Source of the DNA: DAOULY01 sp034414595
GTDB lineage: Bacteria > Chloroflexota > Dehalococcoidia > SZUA-161 > JAUWZY01
Assembly: GCA_034414595.1 (NCBI GenBank)
Contig: DAOULY010000002.1
Coordinates: 1 to 64,000 of the forward strand
DNA length: 64,000 nt
Direction of reading: 5' to 3'
Program-made: the position numbers and the translations under genes
In this document: piece by piece, positions 43,781-52,602 of the stretch
How positions within the stretch are numbered: position 1 is the first letter of the stretch
How the letters are laid out: every line of letters begins with the position of its first letter
Notes under the pieces: generated by a model
Told to the model about the DNA's origin: nothing
Databases searched by the model: none
What the model saw: the letters and a program-made list of their open reading frames with translations, nothing else

Positions 43781-44539
43781 ATGGAACCACGCCCGCAATC
43801 ACCCATAGCTCATTTACTCGATGCCGGCTGGGTTGCAGCTGGTGAGCAAAAGCATGCTCTCAGCACCATTCACGGATGCCAGCTCGGCAGTGCCACGCTT
43901 CTGGTACTTCTGGGTACTAAGAACCGGGTCGGTGCAGTGTATTTCCAGATATTTCTCCAGGACACGCAGGGCCGGACCAGCGATAAAGCGGTGATCCTGG
44001 GCTTGCATCACTCTGGGCCGTATCCCGCTTATAACTGGGTGGAGATCGTGGCGTATGCTCCAGAGGTAACCTTTGCCTCAGAACACTGGGCCGAGAGCAG
44101 CGCATTAGCTATTGCTGCCGATGGCTTAGCGCAGCAGCTATTTGGCTACCTCGGGAATTTATTGCCGCCGGGCGGCCATATCATGGTAGAATATGACAGC
44201 CCTGAGCAGGAGGAGACAGCCAAATCCCTGGAGCTCGGTATGCCAATCGTGGTCACCCCTTTGGGCTATCTGCTGTATTCCATTGGTTGCGGAGCAAGCT
44301 TTAAGAACTGGTACTTTGCCGAGGGCGGCAGCGAGGGGCCGCGGAAGCTCCAGGGATATAAGGCATTGAGCAGAGAACACGCTCGGGATAAGGCCAAGGA
44401 GATGGTACGGGAGCTCAAGGCCTTTCTCGGTAAGGCGGCTGGTTCCAGATATCCTGAACTCGAAGAGGCAGCCCGGAGCCGGGCGTCGCGAATACTCAGG
44501 GACCTTGAACAGGAGAACTCGACTTTAGGTAGCGAGTAA
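43781..44539 (+). CDS. Hypothetical protein resembling DUF1122
   Basis: A 252-residue soluble protein. The central part (HIMVEYDSPEQEETAKSLEL, IVVTPLGYLLYSIGCGASFK, NWYFAEGGSEG) looks like the DUF1122 family, mostly known from archaea. A 60-residue charged C-terminal extension is probably helical. It starts 4 bases after the CDF gene and is followed 21 bases later by the ferritin-like gene, so the three are probably one operon. Function unknown; the family assignment is from memory. Confidence 0.55.
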   Translation: MEPRPQSPIAHLLDAGWVAAGEQKHALSTIHGCQLGSATLLVLLGTKNRVGAVYFQIFLQDTQGRTSDKAVILGLHHSGPYPAYNWVEIVAYAPEVTFASEHWAESSALAIAADGLAQQLFGYLGNLLPPGGHIMVEYDSPEQEETAKSLELGMPIVVTPLGYLLYSIGCGASFKNWYFAEGGSEGPRKLQGYKALSREHARDKAKEMVRELKAFLGKAAGSRYPELEEAARSRASRILRDLEQENSTLGSE

Positions 44540-44560
44540 ATAGAGGAGGAGGTTGAGCAT

Positions 44561-45073
44561 ATGGCTGAAATGAGAGCTTTGGCGGTGCTGGCACTGGCGA
44601 TGGAGAGGGAAAAAGGAGGCCGTGAATTTTATCTAAAGGCAGCTGCAGAGACACGGGACCCCAAAGGCAAGGAGATGTTCCAGTGGCTGGCGGACGAGGA
44701 ACTGAGGCATTTTCAGAAGCTCTATGGGCAGCGCCGGGGACTGGCCGAGGGTGGGAAGTGGCAGAAGCCGGGGGAAGCGGTCAAGCCCATTGATAAGTCT
44801 GAATTCCCCGACATCGCCGAGGCCCGAGGGGAGGTCAAGGTGACTGCCAAGGAGCGGGATGCCCTGCAGATGGGGATCAATGCCGAGAAGGAATCTATCG
44901 AGCTATACCGCAAAGCGGCCGAGGAAACGGCAGACCCCGATGGCAGGGAGATGTTTCTCAGATTGGTAGAGGAGGAAAAGGGGCATCTGGAATTGCTCGA
45001 AGCCGAGGACAAGTGGCTGGTTATGTCTAAAGCTTACTTCACCCTGCACCGATTTTCCCTGCCGCCACGATAG
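44561..45073 (+). CDS. Rubrerythrin-like ferritin-family diiron protein
   Basis: A 170-residue protein made of four helices with the two diiron half-sites: Glu of LAMEREKGGREFY with EELRHF, and Glu of NAEKESIELY with EEEKGHLELL. The two halves are similar and separated by a linker containing KPIDKSEFPDI. It lacks the rubredoxin domain of classical rubrerythrin. Such proteins detoxify peroxide or store iron in anaerobes. AGGAGG is placed before ATG 44561. It completes the CDF, DUF1122-like, ferritin-like operon. Confidence 0.82.
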   Translation: MAEMRALAVLALAMEREKGGREFYLKAAAETRDPKGKEMFQWLADEELRHFQKLYGQRRGLAEGGKWQKPGEAVKPIDKSEFPDIAEARGEVKVTAKERDALQMGINAEKESIELYRKAAEETADPDGREMFLRLVEEEKGHLELLEAEDKWLVMSKAYFTLHRFSLPPR

Positions 45074-45110
45074 AGATAGAGGTGCATTCCCACTTGTCCA
45101 TACTTGTCCC

Positions 45111-45551
45111 TCATGACTTGCGCTTGAGCAAGAGCCAGTTCTTGCCATCGGTGCGAATCAGAATGTAGTCACCCGACACCTGCTCACCCTTGGCTCTGAA
45201 TTCCAGCCGGTCGACCTCTTTGCGCCGTAGCTTGTATGTGCCCTGGTCCCAGATCTCCACGGTGCCTGCTCCATACTCACCGGCTGGGATCTCTCCAGCG
45301 AAATCGATATAGTCCACCGGGTGGTCCTCGACCTGAACAGCGAGGCGGCGAATGCCAGGGAGGAGGGGAGGGCCTTTGGGCACGGCCCAGCTCTTGAGCA
45401 CGCCATCCAACTCCAGGCGCAGGTCATAGTGAAGATGCCTGGCCTTGTGCTTGTGGATCACGAAGCGGTTCTGCTCGCTGTTCTCCAGCTGTCCCTCTGG
45501 CTCCGAGGTCTTGTCAAACCGGCGCTTACTCCGGTATTCCTCCAGACTCAT
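45111..45551 (-). CDS. Stand-alone LigD-type 3'-phosphoesterase domain protein
   Basis: A 146-residue protein that consists only of the DNA ligase D phosphoesterase (PE) domain, which trims 3' ends in DNA repair. The metal and substrate residues are in FVIHKHKARHLHYDLRLELD, followed by SWAVPKGPP, VEDHPVDYIDFAGEIPAGEY and GAGTVEIWD. The first 25 residues are a charged extension. No Ku, ligase or polymerase domain gene is next to it. Stand-alone forms are known in archaea and various bacteria. Confidence 0.88.
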   Translation of the reverse strand: MSLEEYRSKRRFDKTSEPEGQLENSEQNRFVIHKHKARHLHYDLRLELDGVLKSWAVPKGPPLLPGIRRLAVQVEDHPVDYIDFAGEIPAGEYGAGTVEIWDQGTYKLRRKEVDRLEFRAKGEQVSGDYILIRTDGKNWLLLKRKS

Positions 45552-45631
45552 TCCGTCTATGTAGTCGTTGCGGCGTTTTGGCGTGCGGCAACGTCCTGAG
45601 ATGGCGCCGAGTGAGGCGGAGCGAGCTATCC

Positions 45632-48094
45632 TCAGGCTGCTTTCTTCTGCTTCTTTTCCTTCTCCTCTGCGCCCGGAGCCTGGAAGCCCTTGAGCTTCTC
45701 GGCCATCTCCGTCAGCTGTTTGTTGACCAGGAAGTTGATACTGCCCTCGGGGTAGGTGCCGTCGTCTCTTCGCTCACCGGCCTCGACTCCGGTGAGGACC
45801 TCTATGCCCTCATCGATCGTTTTTACGGAGTATAGGTGAAATTGTCCCCGCCGCACGGCATCGACGACCTCTTCCCGCAGCATCAAGTTCCTGAGGTTCT
45901 GGTGTGGTATCAAGACGCCCTGATTGCCATTGAGGCCTTTAGCCTTGCAGACCTCGAAGAAGCCCTCCACCTTGTGATTGACCCCACCAATGGGCTGAAT
46001 CTCACCCTTCTGGTTCACCGAGCCGGTGACGGCTATATTCTGTTTTATGGGCACCTCGGACAGGCTGGACAGGATGGCATAGAGCTCGGTTGAGGAGGCA
46101 CTATCGCCTTCCACGCCCTCATATGACTGTTCAAAACACAGGCTGGCGGACAGGGAAAGGGGTTTATCCTGGGCGTATTTCCAGCCCATATAGCCGCTGA
46201 GGATCATGACACCCTTGTCGTGGATTCTACCGCTTAGCTGAGATTCTCTTTCGATGTTGATCACACCGCTGCGTCCGAGGAAAGTTTTGGCCGTGATCCG
46301 CGATGGCTTGCCGAAGGTGATATCGCCAAGGCTGTAGACGCTCAGGCCGTTGACCTGTCCTGTCACAGCGCCATCGACATCTATCATGATAGTGCCGCGT
46401 TCGATCAAGTCCCTGAGTCGTTCATCGAGCAGGTTATGTCGGAACAGCTTTTCCCCAACTGCTTTCTCTACATGCTCCGCGGACACGAGAGAAGCACCGC
46501 TCTTGTTGGCCCAGTATTCTGCCTCAAGAGCCAGCTCTTTGAGTTGGGCGAATCTGGATGACAGTCTCTCCTGGTCTGCAACCATTCTGGAGGCATATTC
46601 CATCATCTTGGCCACGCCGGTGGGGTCAAAATGGCGTATTTGATTCTCCTCACAGCAACCAGATATGAAGGCGGCAAAGCACAGCATGTTCTCCTTAGTT
46701 CTGTCCACCTCAAAGTTGAAGTCGGCCTTTACCTTGAACAGCTCCCAGAAGTCCTCGTCATACATGGACAGTAGCTGATAGAGCATGGGATCTCCGATGA
46801 GGACTATCTTTACTTCTATGGGCATGGGTTCGGGTTTCAATCCTTGAGGCGCAATTAGCCCGAATTGCTCGAAAGGATCCTCAATGCGGACCTCTTTGTT
46901 CTTGATCACCCGCTTCAACGCTGGCCAGACACCGGGGTTTGTCAACACATCTGGAGCGTTGAGCAGGAGATAGCCGCCATTGGCCTCGCTGAGGGCTCCT
47001 GCTTTCAACATGGTATGGTCGCTGAGATACCCCCCGAAATAGAAACGCCTCTCGATCTTGCCGAACATGTTACCGAAGTTGGGGTTTGTCTCCACAATCA
47101 CAGGCGGCCCCTTGGTCTCGCTGTTATCGACGAAGACGTTTACCTGGAAGGGCAGCAAAGGGTCGCGGCCGCGCATGATTTGACTAACCGGAACGCCAAA
47201 CACCGGATGTATCTGCTCCTCTTGCCCCTTAAACAGGTCCAGATTGTCCAGGACATAAGACTTCAGGCCGCTGAGGTATTGGCTGATCTTCTCTGAGCCA
47301 CTATATTCGCTGATAAGATGCGTGAAGAGCCTGGAGACGGTGAAATCTCCCAGGTTCTTGTCCAGCTGCTGCACCTTTTGGGTTGTTTCCTTCTCCATAT
47401 CACGCATTGTTTCGAAGCTGGCCTCCAGCTTTTTTAGAAGCTCGGCCCGCTTGTCCTCCAAGTCCTTCCTCACAGATTCAGGTAAAGCCATAAAATCGCT
47501 GGGAGACATGGGCTTGTCCTCGGCAAGGGGAATGAGAGCCGGCCCCATCTGCGTCATCTGGAGCACAAATCCCTGCCGCCGCACATCCTCTCCCAGCTCT
47601 TCAAAGAGCTTGCGCTGCTCGTCCTGGCTTTGCTCTGTCACTCGTTTTCTCTCTGTGTTGTATTCCTCGCTGGAGAAGGCCTTGCTCAGGTTTTCCTTGA
47701 GCTGGTTCAGCAGGTCAGCCACCTGATTCCGGAAGGTCTTACCTTGCCCCTGAGGCAGGTTTACTACCTGCGGTCGGTCCGAGTCGCCGAAATCAAAAAG
47801 ATAGCACCAGTCGTCGGGGTGATACACTCCCTCTTGAGCTTCTCGGTCTTTAATCAACTTCTCGATATAGGTTTTCACCACCGAAGTCTTGCCTGTGCCG
47901 GTAAGCCCGGCCACATATATATTGTAGCCTGCTTGGTTCATGGAAAGGCCGAATTCCACAGCGCGAACAGCCCTGTCCTGGCCGATGAACTCGCGCAGTG
48001 GAGCCAGGTCTTTGGTGCACTCGAATTCGAACAGAGCTGGGTCGCAGTGCCAGCGCAGTTTGTCAGCCGGGACTTCGTATCTGGTGAGATCCAT
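45632..48094 (-). CDS. Lon-like ATP-dependent protease (AAA_32/LonB type)
   Basis: An 820-residue protein. The Walker A is VAGLTGTGKTSVVK near residue 60; a helical insert (about 150-290) splits the AAA region, as in COG1067 proteins. The C-terminal Lon protease domain has the catalytic dyad Ser665 (EGDSASS) and Lys708 (GGVNHKVEGFF), 43 residues apart as in Lon. A Lys/Glu-rich tail ends the protein. It lacks an N-terminal LAN domain and membrane anchor, so it is a soluble quality-control protease. It lies 54 bases downstream of the 2-oxoacid oxidoreductase genes. Confidence 0.88.
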   Translation of the reverse strand: MDLTRYEVPADKLRWHCDPALFEFECTKDLAPLREFIGQDRAVRAVEFGLSMNQAGYNIYVAGLTGTGKTSVVKTYIEKLIKDREAQEGVYHPDDWCYLFDFGDSDRPQVVNLPQGQGKTFRNQVADLLNQLKENLSKAFSSEEYNTERKRVTEQSQDEQRKLFEELGEDVRRQGFVLQMTQMGPALIPLAEDKPMSPSDFMALPESVRKDLEDKRAELLKKLEASFETMRDMEKETTQKVQQLDKNLGDFTVSRLFTHLISEYSGSEKISQYLSGLKSYVLDNLDLFKGQEEQIHPVFGVPVSQIMRGRDPLLPFQVNVFVDNSETKGPPVIVETNPNFGNMFGKIERRFYFGGYLSDHTMLKAGALSEANGGYLLLNAPDVLTNPGVWPALKRVIKNKEVRIEDPFEQFGLIAPQGLKPEPMPIEVKIVLIGDPMLYQLLSMYDEDFWELFKVKADFNFEVDRTKENMLCFAAFISGCCEENQIRHFDPTGVAKMMEYASRMVADQERLSSRFAQLKELALEAEYWANKSGASLVSAEHVEKAVGEKLFRHNLLDERLRDLIERGTIMIDVDGAVTGQVNGLSVYSLGDITFGKPSRITAKTFLGRSGVINIERESQLSGRIHDKGVMILSGYMGWKYAQDKPLSLSASLCFEQSYEGVEGDSASSTELYAILSSLSEVPIKQNIAVTGSVNQKGEIQPIGGVNHKVEGFFEVCKAKGLNGNQGVLIPHQNLRNLMLREEVVDAVRRGQFHLYSVKTIDEGIEVLTGVEAGERRDDGTYPEGSINFLVNKQLTEMAEKLKGFQAPGAEEKEKKQKKAA

Positions 48095-48148
48095 GATTTA
48101 CCCCCGTCCTCTACATTCTATCAGGTACATTTTATCAGGCACCACCGT

Positions 48149-49003
48149 TTACAGCAACGCGTTGAGCAGTTTTTCTACCTTCCGGGGCTCGATCTTTTGC
48201 CAGCCCAAGGGGCCGTGCTTCAAAGCGGGTAGTTGTTCCTCGAAGACGGCTCTCTCTTCCCGATAGATAATCCCTATAGGTATGCGCTCTCCCCACTCCT
48301 GGGCCTTGCTGAAGGCTGCTGCCTTGTCGCTGGTGTCGTAATCGCCCCCATTTTGCAGCTTGTACACGCGCTCCCGATACCAGCTATAGGTATTCTTTGG
48401 ATTGAAAGAGACACAGGGCTGGAGCACATCAATGAGGGCAAATCCCCTGTGCTCAATGCCAGTCTTGATGAGCCAGGCGAGGTGGTCTATGTCGCCGGCG
48501 AAGCCTCGGGCGACAAAGCTCGCTTCAGCAGCTATAGCTAGGGCAAGGGGGTTCAATGGGATCCCGGCCCCTTCTGGTGTGGTCTTGGTGATAAAGCCGA
48601 GGTCGCTGGTGGGGGATGTCTGGCCCTTGGTCAGACCATAGACCTGGTTGTTGTGCACCAGGTAGGTGATGTCGCAATTACGGCGTGCGGCATGGATGAA
48701 GTGGTTTCCCCCCTCCCCATAGCCATCGCCGTCGCCAGCGACGGCGATCACGATAAGCTCGGGATTGGCTATTTTAGCCCCGGTGGCTGCCGGGATTGTT
48801 CTGCCGTGGAGCACATTGAGCACGTTGCACTTGGTGTAGTGTGGCAGCTTGCCTGACTGCCCAATGCCGGACACCATCAGCACCCTGTAGGGCTCGATTT
48901 GAAGATCGACCAGGGCCTTTTTCACCGCAGTCAATATGCCAAAATTGCCACATCCTGGACACCAGGCAGTGGGCCCTCCAGCGTAGTCTGCCATGGTCAC
49001 CAT
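48149..49003 (-). CDS. korB: 2-oxoacid:ferredoxin oxidoreductase subunit beta
   Basis: A 284-residue thiamine diphosphate-binding subunit. WCPGCGNFGILTAVKKAL marks the N-terminus with cluster-type Cys, and the TPP motif is VAGDGDGYGEGGNH (GDG...N). NQVYGLTKGQTSPTS follows, as in 2-oxoglutarate or related oxidoreductases. The complex converts a 2-oxoacid, CoA and oxidised ferredoxin to acyl-CoA, CO2 and reduced ferredoxin. The ATG is one base after the stop of the alpha gene. Substrate (2-oxoglutarate, pyruvate or branched-chain) is uncertain; korB is used as the nearest name. Confidence 0.87.
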   Translation of the reverse strand: MVTMADYAGGPTAWCPGCGNFGILTAVKKALVDLQIEPYRVLMVSGIGQSGKLPHYTKCNVLNVLHGRTIPAATGAKIANPELIVIAVAGDGDGYGEGGNHFIHAARRNCDITYLVHNNQVYGLTKGQTSPTSDLGFITKTTPEGAGIPLNPLALAIAAEASFVARGFAGDIDHLAWLIKTGIEHRGFALIDVLQPCVSFNPKNTYSWYRERVYKLQNGGDYDTSDKAAAFSKAQEWGERIPIGIIYREERAVFEEQLPALKHGPLGWQKIEPRKVEKLLNALL

Positions 49004-49004
49004 G

Positions 49005-50720
49005 CTAAGCTACCCCCTTCTTTAGCTCTGTGGCGATGTAAGCTGGGGAAAAGGGACGGCCGTCGAACTTGAGGATATTGCCGCTGACCTGGTGGCCGAT
49101 CTCGGCACTGATGAGGTGGGCCAGCTGTGCGGTGGCGTTGTTTTCCACTACGAAGCTCCTTTGGCAGCTGCGCAAGGCCGTGGACACTGCTCCCGCCGGG
49201 AACGGCCAGAGCTCGCTCAAGTGGAGCAGGTTGACATCGAGGCCTCCCTCTTGCAGCAAGTCCACTGCTTCTCTTATGGCACCGTAGGTGCTGCCCCAGC
49301 CGATGAGGGTGGTCTCTGCTGCTTCAGGTCCGTAAACCCTGGGTGGGTTGATCTCCGTTCTGAGTCCTTCTAGCTTGCGTAGGCGCTTCAACATCATCTG
49401 AGTCCTGGTTTCGGCATCCTCGATTAGGTGACCCTCCTCGTTGTGCTCATCGGAGTCGGTGGCCACCAAAATGCCCTTCTGTGGCGGCAGGGCCCTTGGC
49501 GATATGCCGGACTCGGTGATGCGATGTCTCTTGTACTCTCCTTCTTGGGCTGCCTCTTCTGCAGAGAGGAGCAGACCCCTATCTATACTGACCTTGCTCA
49601 GGTCGAACTTATCCACCGTAGCGTAGGAACTGGCCAGGTGCTGATCAGTGAGGATGATAACCGGAAGTTGGTACTTCTCCGCTATGTTGAACGCTTTGAT
49701 AGTGACCCAGAAAGCGTCCTCGATGGTAGCTGGGGCCAGAACAGCCCTGGGAAACTCTCCGTGGGAGGCATGAAGGGCGAACTGGAGGTCACCTTGCTCT
49801 GTCCTTGTAGGCAGGCCGATAGCGGGACCGGGGCGCTGAGCATCGACTACCACGATCGGCGTCTCCGTTATTCCTGCCAGACCCAGCCCCTCTACCATGA
49901 GGCAGAACCCTCCCCCTGAGGTGGCGGTCATAGCCCTGGCCCCGGCATAGGCAGCGCCAATGATCATATTGATCACCGAGATCTCATCCTCAGCATGCAC
50001 CATCACCAGATCGAATTCCTTGCTCTGGGCTGCCAGATATTCCATGATCGAGGTGGCTGGAGTCATGGGATAGGCTGCCATGAATTTGCAGCCAGCAGCC
50101 AGTGCTCCCAGGGATATGGACTCGTTACCCGTGAGCAACATCCTCCTGCCATCGCCGATGGGTGTGAGTCCGTTGCCCCACTCTCCCTTGAAGTTATCCC
50201 TGGCAAATTCGTATCCCGCCCCGGCTGCGACGACGTTGCCCTCCGCAATCTCTCCCGCACCAAAATGCTCCCGTATTACGTTGTTCAATATCTCGAGGTC
50301 ATACCCAGCCAAGCCGAGAGCAGCACCCAGACCCACCGTGTTCGCCATGAGCTTTGCTCCCGCCTTTTCCTCGGCCAGCCTTTCCAGGGGCACGGGCAGA
50401 AAATTGACGTCCCCGGGGGCCTGGACTTTCCCATCATTGGCCACAATGACCCCATCTCGGGCCATTCTTTGCCAGTGTAAGTCCACTGTCTCCTGGTTCA
50501 GGGCCAGCAGCAGGTCCAGTGTCTCCGAGATCGTTCCTACCTCTGTGTCCCTAGCCCTGACCCTGAAGAAGTTATGCCCTCCTCTTATTCTGGAGTCATA
50601 ATCCTGGTCGGCAAAGATGTGGAATCCTCCCCGGGCCAGGGCTTTGGACAGGACAAACCCTACGGATTGCACACCTTGCCCTGCTTCACCACCGACCATT
50701 AAATTGATGTCTACAGGCAT
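49005..50720 (-). CDS. korA: 2-oxoacid:ferredoxin oxidoreductase subunit alpha (gamma-alpha fusion)
   Basis: A 571-residue protein. Residues 1-180 are the gamma domain (LMVGGEAGQGVQSVGFVLSK; DYDSRIRGGHNFFRVR); residues 195-571 are the alpha domain (LTGNESISLGALAAGCKFMA, AYPMTPATSIMEYLA, ATSGGGFCLMVEGLGLAGIT). The fused gamma-alpha layout is that of KorA-type enzymes. No ferredoxin-like delta subunit is present, as in two-subunit KorAB. GGGGAGGAAG precedes the ATG. It would feed acyl-CoA and low-potential electrons to central metabolism, and possibly to the giant activator at 12212. Confidence 0.88.
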   Translation of the reverse strand: MPVDINLMVGGEAGQGVQSVGFVLSKALARGGFHIFADQDYDSRIRGGHNFFRVRARDTEVGTISETLDLLLALNQETVDLHWQRMARDGVIVANDGKVQAPGDVNFLPVPLERLAEEKAGAKLMANTVGLGAALGLAGYDLEILNNVIREHFGAGEIAEGNVVAAGAGYEFARDNFKGEWGNGLTPIGDGRRMLLTGNESISLGALAAGCKFMAAYPMTPATSIMEYLAAQSKEFDLVMVHAEDEISVINMIIGAAYAGARAMTATSGGGFCLMVEGLGLAGITETPIVVVDAQRPGPAIGLPTRTEQGDLQFALHASHGEFPRAVLAPATIEDAFWVTIKAFNIAEKYQLPVIILTDQHLASSYATVDKFDLSKVSIDRGLLLSAEEAAQEGEYKRHRITESGISPRALPPQKGILVATDSDEHNEEGHLIEDAETRTQMMLKRLRKLEGLRTEINPPRVYGPEAAETTLIGWGSTYGAIREAVDLLQEGGLDVNLLHLSELWPFPAGAVSTALRSCQRSFVVENNATAQLAHLISAEIGHQVSGNILKFDGRPFSPAYIATELKKGVA

Positions 50721-50823
50721 CTTCCTCCCCTACTCACCTTAGGAGGCAAATGTGACTGTGGCCCGCCTTTGCTTGGGCTTCCTCGATTGCCGCGGCTGTT
50801 GATGAAATAGGTCTTGCCTCTGA

Positions 50824-51402
50824 TTACTTCAGCCGGCCCTCCGCCGCACTCCAGTTGATGTTCTGGAAAAAGGCCGCTATATAGTCAGCTCGCTTCAATC
50901 CGTAATCGAGCATAAACGCATGCTCGAAGACATCCATGACCAGGATTGGAATACAACCTGCAGGATGACCAGTCTCGTGCTCGTTGATCCACTGGTTCAA
51001 GAGTCTCCCGGTTATATTGTCCTGGTACAGAATAGCCCAGCCAATGCCGCGCATGGCTCCAGTGCCTTTGAAATCCTGCTCCCAGTTCTCGTAGCTGCCG
51101 AACTCTTCAGCCAGCTTTTTGCCCAACTTCCCTGCCTTGTCCAGAGCTGCCTTGCCACCCAGGTTTTCAAAGTAATATTCATGGAGCCGCATGCCGTTGA
51201 ACTCGAAGCCCATCCGTCGCTTCAACTCGGCGTATTCTGGAGTGCCGACCTTGCCTTCCTTCAGCATAGAGGCCAGCGAGTCAATCAGCTTGTTGGTGTT
51301 GGTGACATAGCCTTGATACAGAGTGAAGTGGTTCTTGAGCAGAGTTTCGCTAAAGCCCTGCATTCCGATGAGGTTGCCATAGTCCTTAGCTTCGTAAGCC
51401 AT
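50824..51402 (-). CDS. sod: Fe/Mn-type superoxide dismutase
   Basis: A 192-residue protein. The four metal ligands can be placed: His25 in LLKNHFTLYQGYVTNTNKL, His in MRLHEYYFENLGG, and Asp and His in VMDVFEHAFMLDYG. The second His of the usual HH..HH helix is replaced, so it is a divergent member, as often seen in anaerobes. Metal choice cannot be read from sequence alone. It lies between korA and a tandem ferritin-like gene, suggesting protection of oxygen-sensitive enzymes. Confidence 0.88.
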   Translation of the reverse strand: MAYEAKDYGNLIGMQGFSETLLKNHFTLYQGYVTNTNKLIDSLASMLKEGKVGTPEYAELKRRMGFEFNGMRLHEYYFENLGGKAALDKAGKLGKKLAEEFGSYENWEQDFKGTGAMRGIGWAILYQDNITGRLLNQWINEHETGHPAGCIPILVMDVFEHAFMLDYGLKRADYIAAFFQNINWSAAEGRLK

Positions 51403-51509
51403 TCTTCCCTCCCCTTTGTCCTATTGCCAGCTGCAAGTGGGCGACTATCTCTTCTGTCACAACCACTAGGCAGAATCAATTTCAATGTTGGCAGCATCCC
51501 TTAGCCTTG

Positions 51510-52346
51510 TTATTCCTCTTCTTCTTTTAGCAGATCGCTGAACACATCAGCATGGTATACTTCATGGTCTCTTATTCGAGTAAGGAGTTCTTTGAGACCG
51601 GGCGCCTCGATCTCTTTGGCGGCACGATCATACTCGGCGGCCACCTCCTTCTCAATCTTGATATCTGCCCGGAGCATGTCAGCTGTATTTGTGGACTGGT
51701 CAACCTTGATGTGCTCGATTCTTGGAGTGCCCCCACCATCGACCTGCTCCTCGGATAGCCAGCCAAGATGCTGCATCTCGTTGATGGCTTGATCCTCCAT
51801 CTCCTTCTTGACACGCTCGTTCGGTGTCATGTAGGAATGGAATAGATACTGTAGAACAACAGTGTATTCGTGCTCGATGCCCCAGTCGAGCACCTTAGCG
51901 ACTTTGTCCTGGCGGGTCCCCCTCAGGTCTTTGGCACCTTCCTTTCGGGCTTTTTCCACAAAGTGAGCGAAGTCACCGTGGTGTGATTCTTCATCAGACA
52001 GGATCCGCTGCAACAGCCGTTTGATCTTGGGATCGGCGATAGCCTTGATGTGCTCCTGATACAGAGCGATGGCATCTCCCTCTTGCAGCACATCGTTTCC
52101 CATCCAATCTGCCACTGTCTTGCCGCCCGTGCGCATGTCCCCTCTTTTGAGGCTGGGCACACCACCCAATTGGACTATGGTCTCAGCAAGCCAATCCAGG
52201 TGGCGCATTTCCTCTCGGGCGATGGCCTCAATCTCACAGGCCATCTCACCTTCACCCATGGCATAGGCATGGGTCAGGTATTGAATGATAGCTGCATGCT
52301 CGCCCTCGATATCCAGGTTCAGTAACGCAACGATATCGTCATTCAT
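51510..52346 (-). CDS. Tandem ferritin-like protein (two four-helix domains)
   Basis: A 278-residue protein with two ferritin-like bundles. Domain 1 has EGEHAAIIQYLTHAY, AREEMRHLDWLAE and DEESHHGDF; domain 2 has HEYTVVLQYLFHSYM, INEMQHLGWLSEEQ and RDHEVYHADVFS. Each keeps Glu and ExxH-type iron ligands. The first 150 residues resemble bacterioferritin-like proteins. Iron storage or peroxide scavenging is likely. A clear GGAGG site stands before the ATG at 52346. It is upstream of the SOD gene on the same strand. Confidence 0.8.
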   Translation of the reverse strand: MNDDIVALLNLDIEGEHAAIIQYLTHAYAMGEGEMACEIEAIAREEMRHLDWLAETIVQLGGVPSLKRGDMRTGGKTVADWMGNDVLQEGDAIALYQEHIKAIADPKIKRLLQRILSDEESHHGDFAHFVEKARKEGAKDLRGTRQDKVAKVLDWGIEHEYTVVLQYLFHSYMTPNERVKKEMEDQAINEMQHLGWLSEEQVDGGGTPRIEHIKVDQSTNTADMLRADIKIEKEVAAEYDRAAKEIEAPGLKELLTRIRDHEVYHADVFSDLLKEEEE

Positions 52347-52602
52347 AGTTTCCTCCTTATTCGTTTATAGGGCTTGCTGCTGCACCGGTTTAACTTTCTG
52401 TATATCACGGTTTGCCTATGCTGTCAATGGCTGTTTTAGAGTGGGGCGCGGCAGATGTTGAAGATGTGGAGGTTTTGTTAAGAAATTGGGGCGCGTTAGC
52501 TACTGAGGCAACTGATGAAGCCTTGACTTTGTGCCCTGGGGCGTGTTAGCTTCGGAGTGTGCTGGCCGAGGGCACAGAAAAATACCAAAGCGAGGAGGCG
52601 AG

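Noticed and set aside
52480..52560. Two GGGGCG(C/T)GTTAGCT copies before the third UbiD gene as operator sites
   Set aside because: Only 15 bases, no symmetry and no promoter elements placed around them; may be chance or a fragment of a dispersed repeat.
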